From positions 124,001 through 188,000 of the forward strand of contig CAJNOI010000035.1 of NCBI GenBank assembly GCA_905250115.1: a stretch of DNA of 64,000 nucleotides, written 5' to 3'. The stretch's first letter is position 1. The number at the start of each line of letters is the position of its first letter. The position numbers were made by a program, and so were the translations under genes. Below the pieces are notes generated by a model, which was not told the origin of the DNA, searched no databases, and saw nothing but the letters and a program-made list of their open reading frames with translations. Origin of the DNA: Adineta steineri (lineage: Eukaryota > Rotifera > Eurotatoria > Adinetida > Adinetidae). Positions 40,319-53,508 of this stretch are shown piece after piece.

Positions 40319-42223
40319 ATTTAAATATGATAAATATTTTCAAATACTGTTCATAGACACAAAAAAGAAACAATATGACGATTGATAAAAGTGAAAAAGA
40401 CGTATCGATTAATGCTGTTTGTATGGAATAGTTACTGTATAAGCATGTGTCTGACACATTGGCACGCGAGGAAAAAAAATGGAGAATAGAGGTGAGGAGA
40501 AAAGTGATGGTAGTCGTGAAGCAGTGGCAAATAAATGCTTTTTTCCGTTCTCTCTTTTTCTTGTAGATTGATCGTCAATGTAGTCAGAAGAAGAAGAAAA
40601 AAGAAAAAGAAAAATGAAGACGACGATGACGATGATGGTAGCATAGTGGTACACCATAGCCGCGTGTTAAGGACGACAGTGAGAATGTCGACGATGAAGC
40701 ACTGCCGTTGTTCGATGATGTTGTTGACACACAGCACGTTCTATCTTATGACATGTTGATGTTGTATACAACCATTCGGTCGTTGTAGTAAAAAAAAAGA
40801 GGAAAGGAAAGAAAAAAAATGAAGAAGAAAGAAATACTACTCTTTCTTTTTTTTTCTTCTCCTTCTGATTCTTAGGCGCACATTATACATAAAACAAATC
40901 GTGCACAGATATACAATTAATGATCATAAATATTAAAAAAAGCTTTGATACTATATAGTTTTATTCTTTTTTTTTGTTGTATGATAAGAATCGAACAAGG
41001 AAAAAAAGGGACTACTGATTAAAATATATCGTTGATATATTCAATGAAGAAAATTTGATTTTCGAGATTTTATTTTATATAAGAATAATATTGGGTGTTG
41101 ATTTATACTTGAAATACAAATATAGAATAAATAACATCTGGAATTATTAATTTTAATTCATTGAAAAAAAAAGAATAACGAAAAATGATGTGATTTTCTA
41201 GGTGAAATTTCATTAATAGATGTCACTATAGATTATATAAAAACTAGAGTTTTTAGATAATAATTAGTAGTAGCTTAATTTGACTTGATTTAAAAGAACA
41301 ATTCGTTATATATAACTTATATAATGTATCGACATTTTTGGCTAGACAAAATAAAATGCATAACGAATGAAGTATATACCTTGCAACATCAACATTATAG
41401 TAATAATTATTTTATTAATATACGTTTTCTCACTATCAACAATAGTAACATTATAACACTCTCTCAATAAATGTATATGTATGTTTTTAATTTTCATCTC
41501 TTAAATATGCACGCATTAGATTGAGCAAGTACATATATCGATGCATAGATATGTTTGTTAGATGAATGTGTATAAATACAAAAAAGTGACTCTTTTATTA
41601 GTGATTCAATCAACTCGTAAGATTTCTTTTTATACATATATGAATTTTTGTGCAATACATCGAGTGAATGATACTTATATCCTCGTCATTCGAGCATAAC
41701 GCTGTCGTTATTTACTTTCTCTTTTCTCTCCAATAACAAATCTAAAAACATGCTTCGATTATCGGATAAATAGTTATTATTTATTCTAAATATGAATACA
41801 CCTTTAGTATTAAATTGTACATTTGATGCTGTACAAGTGCAATTAATTCGATATTTATCAATCAGAACGTTTATTTCTCATTTCGAATGACTTTATATAC
41901 TGACGCTATTTTATTAAATAACAAGTAGATACTAGTTGTTTAGTGATCTTTCTTTATTGGAGTGCAAGAATAAAATATAGATCAGAAACACATTCTGACA
42001 TTGTCAAAGAACGAAAAACAGCTTTTCAGAATTTCTTGAAGTATTAATCGAATATATGATGAATTGTATAGATTATCGTTTCTATAAGTATTCAAAAAAC
42101 TTTTTAGATTGAATGTAATTTGTCTTTGTATTCTATAAAGAGAACTTAACTGAAAACGAGATAACAAACAAACGAGAGCTGTAGAATTCGAAAAATTAAT
42201 CATAACAAAAAAAAACAATTCTA
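40319..42223. other. Intergenic region upstream of FOXK
   Basis: About 1.9 kb, with strongly purine- or pyrimidine-biased tracts near 40585-40640 and 40793-40866. Open frames there (40409-40759, both strands) are low complexity and not called. The rest is plain AT-rich DNA ending at the MTHFR 3' end. Confidence 0.4.
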
Positions 42224-44622
42224 TCAAATGTTGCCATCTTTTTTCGACACTTTTTGATATTCAAACATAGAATCTAATATTGTCCAGAGACAAGAACCTT
42301 CAACATAATCATTATCAACTAAATTAACAAGAAAATATGTGTTTGCTATTTGTTCAATAATTGCATGAGAACGTGATTCTGGTTCATATAATTTGCCCCA
42401 ACGTTCAGTCCATAAACTGAAAGCTTCATCCTATATTTTATTAAAATAAATAATTTAATATCAAAAAGATTTCGTTTTTTTTAACTTTACCTTCCAAATC
42501 ATAAAACTAACAGGATCAACAACTGTTGGTTGAACAATTTCTCGGCCAGTAAAAACACCCCATGTTACAGCAATTGGCTGTTCATCAACTGTATTTGTTT
42601 CGTTACTTTCACCCTATAATATGAGTAGAAATAAACAAGAATAAAAATATTATATTCTTACTGATTTATTCACAAAATGATAATTAACACTCGGAAAGTT
42701 CTTCAAAACAGCTCGTAATGCTGGAATATTGTCTGCACTTGTAAAAAATTCCAAATAAGCCTAGAAAAAATTTAAATTTCATATTTAAATAATCAATAAA
42801 AATTTCAAATTAGTTTTACTTTCTGATAAACATAACCATTCGATGTACCCCAACCGACAATTGGATCTGAACTTGGTTTACCATTAACAGCTGGTTGAGA
42901 GTTAATTGTTAAAATTCCTCGTCTATTAAATTCAATTAAATTATTTTGAATTAATGTTGTTTCTAATGATAATTCTTCATCAGTCCATGGAAAATGACGA
43001 ACAACTTTATTTGACGTATTTTTTTCTCCTCCAATATAACAAGCAAACATTCGCCAAACATCTTCTTCACATGTTAATTCACGTCCCCATTCATCAAGTA
43101 ATTCATCACGTGTTGCATCAATTTTCATATAAAATAAATGATAATCAGTTAACATACCAAATGATGGTGCTGATGATAAACCCCAACGTCCATTAGGAAA
43201 TTCATTCCAATTTGATGTACGATGAACATAAGATTTTGGTCTTATACTCCAAAATATTGGTCGAACATTTTCTTTTGAACGTGTATGACTATTTGAAGTT
43301 TTTTTCCATGGTAAAGCACGTAATGGATGGTCTTCTAACCAAAGGCCAAGTTTTTTTAATACTTCAATTGTTGCAAATTCTCGATTTAATGTATAGAAAT
43401 GAAGACCATGAACTTTACCAGTATCTAATAAAGCTGAACATAGATCAAGACATGTCTGTACACCAAAATTTCGTATAGCTTCATCATTTTCTTTTATTGG
43501 CTCAATACAAGCTAAAATTTCTTTAGGTACATCAAGTTTAGCTAATCGAACAATATTACGAAGACTTGCATAACCCTGAAATTAAAATACTTTACTATTT
43601 TAAAGGTTAAATCAATCTCGAATTTCTTACTTGAATAGGAAATATTCCAGGAATAATAGGGCATGTAATTCCAATAGCACGACAATCAGATTCAAATTTA
43701 ATAAATGTTTCGGGTTTGAAAAAAAGTTGTGTAATTATAAAATCTGCTCCACAATCAACTTTTTCTTTTAAATAACCTAAATCATCTTCATACGATGTTG
43801 AATCTGGATGTCCTTGTGGGTAACCTTAATTCAATAACATAAAATCAATAAATATCAAAAGAAAAAATTCAAATTTTATTTACCAGCAACACAAATTACA
43901 AAATAATCTCCAAAGTGTTGTCGAATAAATTTAACTAAATCAACTCCATATCGAAAATCACTCTTTTTCGGATCCCATTCTTCGCCTACTGGTGGATCTA
44001 TATAAAATTTTAAATTTTAATAGAAAGTTCGTGTTTCTTTTCGGTTAAAATCTACCTCCACGTAATGCTAATAGACTTCGAATACCAAATTCTTTTGCTT
44101 TATAAAGATATTCAAGCATATGTTCTTTTTTAGCACCATAACATGTTAAATGTAACATTGTATCAATACCACAATAATTTAACATTGTATTTGCAATCAT
44201 CATTGAACTTGTTTCTTTATTACTAGCTGGATCACCAGCTGGATGCCATGTTATATCACAAAATAAGGGTTGACCAACAGCCATACGATCAAAACTAGAT
44301 TTTATAACAAAAAGAATATTAATTAAAATAAAAGTAGAAAAGAAATTTACCATCCAATAAGATTGGCTGCACCACTTGGTGTACGTGGTGGAAAAAATTC
44401 AAGAGAGTACCAACGATCGTTACTTGCGATACGTTTTTCAATTTTTTCTGTTAAACTTACATATTTAACTGTTTGAAGACAACAACCTTTAGCTTGGAGA
44501 CCACTATCACTTTCAGCACGTTTAAATACATGTGGATGATGCCCTGCATCAGGATCAATTTCGTTGTTATACATACTATTATTGATAGGAACTGTTTGGT
44601 TCTCGTTATTTATAAGCGTCAT
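42224..44622 (-). CDS. MTHFR: Methylenetetrahydrofolate reductase
   Basis: Eight exons (44622-44351, 44294-44056, 43997-43884, 43824-43631, 43575-42820, 42760-42662, 42613-42491, 42430-42224) give 667 aa, against 656 in human. The enzyme uses FAD and NADPH to reduce 5,10-methylenetetrahydrofolate to 5-methyltetrahydrofolate, supplying methyl groups for methionine synthesis in the cytosol. The N-terminal TIM-barrel catalytic domain shows [56 protein letters not shown] and DFIITQLFF. The eukaryote-specific SAM-binding regulatory domain follows the linker: [42 protein letters not shown] and [12 protein letters not shown]. Both domains are complete, so a SAM-inhibited enzyme is expected. Confidence 0.97.
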
Positions 44623-46489
44623 ATGCGTTTGAAATAAGAGCAGTTATATACGTGTATTCGACAGACAAATATCAATAAAAGGACTGACCCAATTCGTTTT
44701 ATTTATTCCAATTTATTATCATTCGTCAAATGCGTGATAATGATTATAATCTAAAGAAAAAGAAAAAACAAAATATGAATAGGCAAGGTAGCAATCTAAA
44801 AAAAAAACCTTGTATAAGTGAAGGACTATTTTTCTCCTTTCTGACATCTCTATTAGAATAAAATATTATATTATCATTTTTTATGAAGTACATAAACATT
44901 TTCAATCATAATAGTACATACATACATAAATGTACTAAAAATAGCTCTAGCTGGACAATAAGAATAGCCATTCAAATATCGAAAAAAAAATGATTTTCGA
45001 TGGAGGTCGCCATGAAACATTCGCTAGCTCTAGTCACTTTTGTTTTAAAAGACTCGTATTTTGTATACTTGAGAAAAAACATATTGTCTTATCTAAGTAG
45101 CAGTCGTAAACCGAAATAACGAAGTAAATGTATTTTGACCCTGGTTTGCTTATAAAAAAGAACATTGAAAATAATTATAAAAGCAATGCACTGATAATAA
45201 CTATTTTATATACGTGAGAAACAACAAAATAGATAAGAATTTGACCTAAAGCCAATGTAACTTTCGATCATTTTTTTTTTCAATAAAAAATCAAATGATG
45301 CATTTAATTTAACAATTATGTATTTCTATTAGGAACTCTGCTTTGCAATCTAAGGAAAACATTCTTGTAAGTTTTAATTAACAGTATTTTTTAACTGATT
45401 TATGGATTATATTAAATATCAACTATCAATTGGTTTTAAAAAAATACACGCGTTTCTTGCTTTCCTTTGTTTTTTACCATCATCAAAAGATTACAAGTGG
45501 CACAAAATGCTAAAAATCTGACGAAAACTAATTTTTTGTATTACAGATCGATAAAGAACAAAACTGAGTACTTAGGGATTGAAAATACAAGAACATCATT
45601 ATCTCAATTTCTAATTAATCCAAATGCGATACTATGAATGAAGAGATAGTTATAACTTTAACAAATGTCTCGTGATCCAACTTGTTATGTATTGTAATCA
45701 AAATAGATTCTATGAATATAAATAATGTTTTTATATCAATTTCTATATTGATTACTTTTATTCTGAATGATATATATGTAGCATAGATGTCATTTACTGA
45801 AAGGAACAAAAAATTATATTTTGTGGAGGAAGAACTGATAACTATCTAAGCTATTCTCACCAATAGACATTCGTGGGTATTTTATTTAAGAGTATATGAA
45901 TGTACTTATATATGTGAGAATGTGGATTGCTAAGAAAAAAGTCTGGTAATGACATGAGATTATTTTATAAAATAATCCTTTTATCAACAATGATTTAAAG
46001 CATTTCATCATTATAAAGAATACATTAAACATAACTAAAAAGAATAGTTTTTTTTATATTCTATTTTGAAACACTACATTATTTAATTTGAAAAAATAGT
46101 TTGAATTTTTTAGCAAGAAACGTTTACGACACATTTTAAAATGATATATAACAACAGTCTATCTATAGATATTCTAAAGGTCATGTATATGCAGCATTCA
46201 AGATTTAAATCAATGTTTAATAATAAAGAGAAACCTATATTTGACATTTAATTTTCTAAGATTAAAAAACGTCTTCAGTAAACAAATAGCCGCTTGGTTA
46301 AAATCAATGAAATTCAGACGGTAATTCAAGAATCATCAATAGACGTTTTTTTTTATTACATATTGTTTCCATTCGTTAGATTCGAACATAGGACATATCG
46401 TTTTTTTGTTGTCCTTCGTTTACATCTATTACTAAAACAATTCATTCAAAGTTTTCTTATTTATTCTGAAATATGTTTCACTTCAACGT
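44623..46489. other. Intergenic region
   Basis: About 1.9 kb between MTHFR (its promoter side) and the 3' end of TTLL12. AT-rich; the frames at 45615-45809 and 46294-46509 have no recognisable features. Confidence 0.4.
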
Positions 46490-48718
46490 TTACTGTGAAA
46501 TATCTATAACATCTTGTTCATCAGTTGTATCACGAAAAAGAACATTAAAAACTTGATTATAAAAATTCGGATAGAAAGTACAAGCTCGATGACAATCAGG
46601 TGTAAAATTAATTTCTAATAATTTTGGTTGTACTTTATTATCAACTATATCAAGCATTAAATCAGCTGCATATAAAGCTCGTGATGATGAACATGAATCA
46701 ATACCCAATGGTGCTTCTTCTATAGTTGCACATTGAAATATTTCTCTAAACATTTGAAATATACGTTGTTCAACAATAGACCATGTTTCTTCCTTATGCC
46801 CATGTTGTTCATTATACATTGATATAAATGTTTCACAATTCATTTGTCGTAAGAATGCATTTGGTCGGTAATTCATTACAGTAAAATGTGTTTCATAATC
46901 ATCAAGTTCATTTAATGAATATGGTTTATTTGCAAAACGAAGCCAAAAAATTTTATGAACATATAATTTTAATGGACGAATACTACGTAAAAGCAAAACA
47001 TAACGAACATCAAATTTCACTCCATTACCTTCCATTTCAGGTATTTTTAATAGAACAGGTGAATAAACATATTTGCATGCAATTTTTGGACCGGATTCAG
47101 GTAGACGGAGAATCATATCCAATGAATTTGTTACTGACATATCGATTGAACGTGTTAAATTTATTGGTTTGATTATCCAAGTATTATCAAGATGTTGATC
47201 TTCACGATACTAAATAATAATAGAAAGAAGAAGTTAAAAGAAAATGGAATCTAATAATAAATACTTGAAAATAAACAGCAAATTGAGTTAATTCATAAGT
47301 AAGATTAAATGTTGTTGCTAACCATGGTGGACTTCCTTGAGAATCAACATATGGATCACTATCAGTTGATGTTGAACTATATTAAGAAATAAAAGAATGA
47401 TTAAAGACTAAGTGATGCTCAATAATATTTACTTATTCAATGATTTCCATCGTCTAGCTACAAGTGCTAATAATTCTTTGTTCGTAATGAGATTTTCAAA
47501 TGGAAATTGATTGATTAATTTTTCTTCTAAAATTTCATGACGAAAATCTTGAAGTTGTTTCATAACAAATATAAGATCTGCTTGTTCAGGATCATCAACT
47601 AATTGATAATGTTTATCAGTTAAATATTGTGTAACTAAATCATGATCTGTATAAACTTTCCAAATACGATCTGGATCAATTTTTATTCCTTCAATTTTAA
47701 TCGGTTTTTTATCATAAAGATCATTTTTATGACATTTTTCATATACTTCGATATTATTTTCAAGTTTCTTATTGAATAATTCTGGACTATTCTCAATCAT
47801 TAAATTTCGAAGTATTAATTTTCGATCATTTATATGTCGCCATATTAATAATCGAATATTACGATCAAGTGTATCATTATTATCATAAACAAAATTTCGA
47901 AAAATTTCCGAATATGGTTGATCAATACGAACAATTGGATAGAAAAGTGAAAACATTGTTTGACTTGGTGCAAAGAAAAATGATGTACAACAAACATTTG
48001 CATTTGTACTGGAATGACGTATTGATGAACCTAATTCATCCATTATATACCTAAATAAATATAGAAGAATAAAATAATACTGTAGAAACGAGCATCTGAC
48101 TGATAATTTATAATTAATAAACATTTTTTATTTGACTTCAATAAGTAGTCTTAAAAAATAGTATTGATTAAGGAATCTCAATGACGATCTTATATATTTT
48201 CAATTCAGTCAAAAAATCACCTACCAAAAAGGTTCATATGCTTCTTCACAATCTTTTTGTGGATCAATTTGTGTTGATGTCATTGTATATGTTTGATTAT
48301 ATTTCCACATACGTTGTAAAATAAGTTCAATTCCATCTTCTTTTGTTTCTGTATCAATATTCATTAATGCAGCCATACGTTCATATAAATTTGGTATATT
48401 TATTAAGTTACTTCTTGCTTCTTTTATCCTATATGTCCAGGCATGATCAATAAGAAATATCGCATTTTCATCATTATTAGGATCCAATACAACATTTTCT
48501 AATGTTGATACATAATATCGACGTTCCGGATTGAAAACTTCTTCTAAATCCTCATCATCATCATCAACAGGACATAATTGAAAATATGATCCACTATCAA
48601 ATATTTCATTTTTCATTTTTTCATATAAACGTCGATAGAAATGTTTTGGAATATTATTAAGAACAAGTTGAAATTCATGTGTTTGAAGAAACTGTTCATA
48701 TTCACTGTTATCTGTCAT
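46490..48718 (-). CDS. TTLL12: TTLL12, tubulin-tyrosine-ligase-like protein
   Basis: Four exons (48718-48225, 48050-47433, 47376-47265, 47209-46490) give 647 aa, against 644 in human. TTLL12 combines an N-terminal SET-like region with a C-terminal TTL (ATP-grasp) domain; it binds tubulin but has no proven glutamylating or tyrosinating activity. The N terminus (FLQTHEFQLVLNNIPKHFY) and the middle block (KIDPDRIWKVYTDHDLV) match the family. In the TTL domain NTWIIKPINLTRSIDM, KFDVRYVLLLRSI and the metal-site block LLEINFTPDCHRACTFYP are clear. A splice-acceptor-like ttctttatag ends three bases before the ATG, 391 bp after the stop of the preceding same-strand gene. Confidence 0.94.
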
Positions 48719-49109
48719 TATCTATAAAGAATTTCATTTTTTTTCAATATATAATTATTATTCTTTGTTTTTGTTTTCTTTCACAACACAGATAAGCCAA
48801 TAAACACGAATAATATCAAGGAACAAAAAATTCTCAAGTATACACGCGCATATAATATTTAATAAAAAAAAAAAGAAAGAAGAGAAAAGAAAAACCATAA
48901 AAAGCAGCGTGTATATAACTGACTTATTTAGTTTGTCTGTTTAAATGGAATAGTATAGAACAAAAAAAAAAGAAAGAATGAGATTTGTAGATAATTAATA
49001 ACACAATAATTCGCCAAAAAAAGAAAAAAGAGAAAAAGAAAGAATAAGATTTTGTTTACATACTCTTCAACAAACTGTATCAAAAGAAAAAACAAGCAAA
49101 AGAAAAAAT
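48719..49109. promoter_or_regulatory. Spacer between taperin-like gene and TTLL12 with acceptor-like site
   Basis: AT-rich with poly-A/T runs. On the minus strand an AG at 48722-48723 follows a T-rich stretch, three bases before the TTLL12 ATG; it could end a 5' UTR intron or be a trans-splice acceptor. Confidence 0.4.
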
Positions 49110-52100
49110 TCAAAAAAGTAGATCAGTAGTTGTAGACATTGAACTCCATTGAATATTATTTGCCATATCAAATATTGGTTTTTGTTGATATTTTAATAAG
49201 GAATGATTTGATAAATTTTTTGTTTGTACATTTGAAGAAGATAAAATTTTTTGTCGAGATATTAAAGAATAAGAATTAGCTGAAGAAGAAATATCTGACG
49301 ATTTTGAAATTAATAGAGAACCATGTTGAGTACCTAATTCATATTGATCGAGATGAGTGGGACGAAACGTATGTAATGTACCTAAAATAAAGCAAAAATC
49401 AAAATTAAATATTTCAATATAAAACGATAACGCTATTCATTTAGCGCAAAAAATCGCATCAATGGTTTCGGATGTGAGTCATACTTACCAGTGGCGGATT
49501 TACGGGAGGGGGCGATGGTGGTGATCGCCCTCCCCCTTCCGAATTTTTTTTGATTTTTTACAGCAAAAATAGGTTCACACTACTTCGATTGGACTCAAAA
49601 AATAGCTTTTAGCCAAAATCGCCCCCCTCCCTAGGTATCGCCCTCCATAGTCAAAAAAAAACGGTTCCCTGCCCCTTCCAGAATCCTAGATCCGTCACTG
49701 ATACTTACACTTTAGTATTCAAGATTTGAATGGCTAGGATATAGTTTTATTATAATACATAAAAACTCATCTAAACAGATTATATCCAATACAAAACCAT
49801 GAGAATTTGACTCCTTGAAAAAAAACCCTCAGTTTTCTTAATATTACAGATTAAATATCCTAAAAATTTAGTTATTGCTTTTTCATCGATATATCAAATT
49901 CGCACCTTTTGGTTTTAATGATTTTTCTTCAAGGTTATTTGTATTAAATTTAGCATTAATACGTGCTAATCGTTCAAGTTCGTCATCATCAACATCATTG
50001 ACACGTTTATTATTCTCGATTAATTCTTCTCGTTTATCATTTTTCTTTTCATTAATATTACTATCACCATTACTGACATTGGATAGATCATCATCATCTT
50101 CTATATCATTATCATTATCTGAACCCGTACTGCCAAGTTCAGCCATAGCAATTTCATATGAAGGATATTCAAATGTATCAACATTATCAATAAATTGTAC
50201 TCGAGCATCCTAAAGCACGAAAAAAAGAAGCCAATATAGAAAATTATCTACGAAAAAAATCACCCTACCTTTTTCGTTCCAGAAAAAATTGATGATTTAT
50301 TTAATTTAACATTTCCACCAATAATATCAGGTGTGCGAAGTACATCAAGCGATGTTGATATCGATGATGATTCATTTTTTGTATTTGTTTGATTTGATGA
50401 TGAAGGCGGTGGGGGCGGTGGTATTGAACTTGGTAATGATGATTTTGTATCTCCATTTAATTTATTTCCACCGAAGAAAGTAACAGCTTTAGCTGTGTTA
50501 ATAACTGATCGAGAAACTGATATTGATAATTGACCATGAATAGGTTCTAGTTGAATATCTTTTTTCTCTTCATTTATTAAACGTGCAGGTTGATGAATAA
50601 CAGGTTTAGTTAAAATATTTGTTGAAGGAGGAGGAGTTGTTGGATTAAAAGATTTTTTAATATTTATTGAATTTTTATTTGATTTTTGTGTATTTGTACG
50701 ATTAAATAAAGCTAACCGACTTTTAAAATCTAATGGTTGACAATCAACAATTTCTGATGTTGATGGTAATAATAAATTTGGATGTTGTTGATTAATTATA
50801 TTTGTTGAACTTTCATCAATAATAACAACACTTAATGGAGTATGTTCATGTGATGTTATATTACGAATTGGTATAAAAACTTTTTTCTCTTTATTTAATC
50901 CTTGAGAATAATTTTCGTTATGTATTTGTTCAGTCGAATTTTTATTTGTCTCTGCTGGGGGTGTATGAGATGTAACCAGATCAGGATAAGATGTTGACGT
51001 AGGTAATGTTAATGTTGTTGATGTTAATGGTATAATAGGTACAGAAATAATTGTTCGTCGTTGTCGTAAGGCTATATCATTTGGTGAAGTACTACGTGAA
51101 CGTGTTGGAGTTGAGATTTCACGATGTTGACTACTCATACGTGAACTACCTGGTGTTGATGTATTGAAAATTTTATCAGCATCATAACGACTCAAACGTA
51201 TTTGTCGTTCGAACATATTTTTAACAGTTGTAACCGTACCTATTGAAATAGTATACATAATTAAAACAAGAAACTTGTCCGAACGTTACTTTTTTAAATT
51301 TATTTCAAACTATATGATATGCATATCGCTTTTTACTGGTATGAATATGTAATAGAAAATATTCGAAATATTTATCTATATCTAGAGAATTCAGATGGAT
51401 ACGGGTAGTTATTCGACAATGAATATTTTTAAATAGTCGGTTGCAAAGATCTCCATATTTCAGTAATGAAACCTAATTTTTACGCGTTGTTCGTCATAGG
51501 CATATTAAGTCAAATTATCATGAGAAAAAAGAACTTTAAAGCAGATTAAACTTGTCTTTTCTTTGAAAGTTAAAATTTCTTACCAGGTTTTGGTGCTTCA
51601 TCCACATGTAATTCTGTATATGATTGTTTATGTAATGGTACTTTCTGTCCTGCGTGCAATTTTTCATCATCATTATTATCATTGTTAATTTCATTCGTTG
51701 TTGTATCGACAATAATAACATCTTGTGTTGGTTGTATATATGAAGTAAGTTTTTCATTAATTATTATTTGACTAGGTATAGAATTTAGTGGATGATTATT
51801 TGTTAAATTATCTTGACTACGTGAAAGACGTGTTGTATGTTTTAATGGTGATACAGATGTTTTTGTCTGAAGTAAATTTTCATTTGAAGATAAACGTGAT
51901 GATGGTTTTGATAATGAATGTCGTATAATTGTTGAATTATTATTTAATAAAAATGATTCATTTACTTTATTCAATAAACGTTGTTTCATAGAATTAACAA
52001 CGCCATATGGTACATGATCATTAGTTTGATCATTTTCATTTACTTTAGTTGCTGCTGTTGTTGTTGTTGATAAACGATTTTGTTTTGTTTGAGAAATATT

Positions 52101-52193
52101 TCCATTCATACGACGAGTTGTATTGTTAGAAAAATAAGATGAATGAGGATGATGATGATTGTTATTTGTTAATGATGCTACAAGGACAGACAT
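49110..52193 (-). CDS. Taperin/phostensin-like PP1-binding protein (tentative)
   Basis: Four exons (52193-51584, 51239-50269, 50209-49906, 49381-49110) give 718 aa, mostly low-complexity Ser/Thr/Asn-rich and probably disordered. Conserved-looking islands: SYTELHVDEAPKPG joined across a splice to GTVTTVKNMFERQI; CQPLDFKSRLALFNR; NKSSIFSGTKKDARVQFID, containing an RVxF-type PP1 docking motif (RVQF); TFEYPSYE; and TLHTFRPTHLDQYE. RVxF next to an FEYPS block is reminiscent of taperin and phostensin, which bring PP1 to F-actin. That assignment is from memory and tentative. Intron 3 (49382-49905) contains a hAT-type MITE. The start ATG is 97 bp after the stop of the UPF0235 gene on the same strand. 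Confidence 0.65.
49489..49700. mobile_element. hAT-type MITE with perfect 8-bp target-site duplication
   Basis: Ends cagtggcggatttacgg and, inverted, cagtgacggatctagga: the CAGTGGCGGA-type terminus common in hAT elements. The 8-bp direct repeat atacttac flanks both sides (49481-49488 and 49701-49708), as hAT transposition makes. It is 212 bp with no coding capacity, contains a GC-rich hairpin (gggggcgat...atcgccctcccc) and lies in an intron of the taperin-like gene. The intact duplication suggests a recent insertion. Confidence 0.92.
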
Positions 52194-52223
52194 GATTTAT
52201 CAACACGCTTACACGCACATAAT

Positions 52224-52245
52224 CTGAAATAAAAATAAATATATG
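52224..52245 (-). promoter_or_regulatory. Splice acceptor between UPF0235 and taperin-like genes
   Basis: On the minus strand tttatttttatttcag ends at 52224, 31 bases before the taperin-like ATG and 66 bases after the UPF0235 stop. In so short a spacer this is best read as a trans-splice acceptor, or as a 5' UTR intron whose first exon overlaps the neighbour. Confidence 0.5.
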
Positions 52246-52290
52246 AAATTTGATCGATATATTTATGTAGATTTATGAAAGAACGAAATT

Positions 52291-52608
52291 CTATTTGGTT
52301 GTGATTTCGTTTTTAAGACGTTCGATAAAATCATCGTGATTATCCAATGTTGTTGATATACGTAAAACTTTATCACGTTGTTTATGTCCATGAATAATTT
52401 CTAATTGATGTGAAGGTATTTTTAAAATACTTTTAATAAAATCAATTAATTCATGATTTGCTTTTCCATCTTGTGCATCAGCAGCTATATCAATACGTAG
52501 TTCATTATTAGAATTTATTTCACGTATTGCATTATTTTTTGCATTTGGACGTACATGAATATGAAGTAAAAGATTGGCTGTAGTATTAACAATTGTTTTT
52601 TTTGACAT
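52291..52608 (-). CDS. UPF0235 (DUF167, YggU/C15orf40) family protein
   Basis: A single exon encoding 105 aa. DUF167 proteins are small alpha/beta proteins found from bacteria to animals (YggU in E. coli, C15orf40 in human) with no settled function. Matching features are LLLHIHVRPNAKNNAI, the ELRIDIAADAQDGKANHELI block (family A-P-G-x-A-N-x-x-L) and the L-x-I-x-x-G-x-x-x-R-x-K element in QLEIIHGHKQRDKVLRIS. The ATG is immediately preceded on the minus strand by ttcattttag, an acceptor-like sequence. Confidence 0.92.
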   Translation of the reverse strand: MSKKTIVNTTANLLLHIHVRPNAKNNAIREINSNNELRIDIAADAQDGKANHELIDFIKSILKIPSHQLEIIHGHKQRDKVLRISTTLDNHDDFIERLKNEITTK

Positions 52609-53508
52609 CTAAAATGAAGGTAAACGAAAAAGAAAAAAAAATAATGATAGACAAAGGTAAAAGTGAATGTTCCTTTTTATTCTTTACTTAAACTTGACAA
52701 ATATACGATGGTTAATCTCCAAGCAATCATTATCAACAATATCATTGAATGTATCCCACTCTTCTCGTTTCGAGTAAACAATTTGAAACCCGTTAAACAT
52801 GCATATATGTACATACAGACTCATTCGCTAAACAGTCATATATATATATATATGTATATATACGCCTTTGTTCATTTCTTCAATATGATTGCGACATCAT
52901 TTTCAATCATATATATATATAAATATGTATATATATATATCATTTTATGTTACGTACTCAAACTAGTAGATGCAAGCAAAAAACGCCGGAACATGACATG
53001 ATTATTGAAGAAGAAAGAAAAAAGTTCATTTCCACTTGACAATGAATGGTGTGATTGAAAGAAAGAAGAAGAAGAAAACGAAGAATAAAGAAAATAGTAA
53101 AAAGTATACGTCACCCACGGTCACTATTATACTGGTCATGTCACTAGTCTAAAGCTATGCGCAGAAGTAGACACAACTAGGTATGTATATGTATTCACTT
53201 ATTTGCCTCTGTACATATATGTGCCTTTCGCTTTTTTCATATTGCAGACTGTCGTCAAACAACGATCTGAATCGGAATAAGATGCCTCATTTATACATAT
53301 TTCTTTCTTTCTCTTTCTCTTTCTCTTTCTTTCTTCCTTTCTGATTAGTCTGTATTAAGGATACAAGGAATTTTTCTCTCAATTACAATTATATGCTTAT
53401 TTAATATCATATCGAAAACGAAACGAATGTTGAATGAAATATGTGTACAACATTTCATGATGTTAATCGTTTCTTATATTTGATAAAGTTGATATAAGAA
53501 AATATAAT
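52609..53508. repeat. Intergenic with TA and CT microsatellites
   Basis: TA/ATGTA-type simple repeats at about 52837-52940 and a pyrimidine tract of TTTC units at 53301-53340. The 112-aa frame at 52663-53001 is mostly translation of the TA repeat and is not a gene. Confidence 0.6.

Noticed and set aside
40409-40759. Overlapping open frames on both strands upstream of FOXK
   Set aside because: They arise from purine/pyrimidine low-complexity sequence (poly-Ser/Phe, poly-Lys/Asp).
52663-53001. 112-aa plus-strand frame
   Set aside because: Mostly translation of a TA microsatellite.
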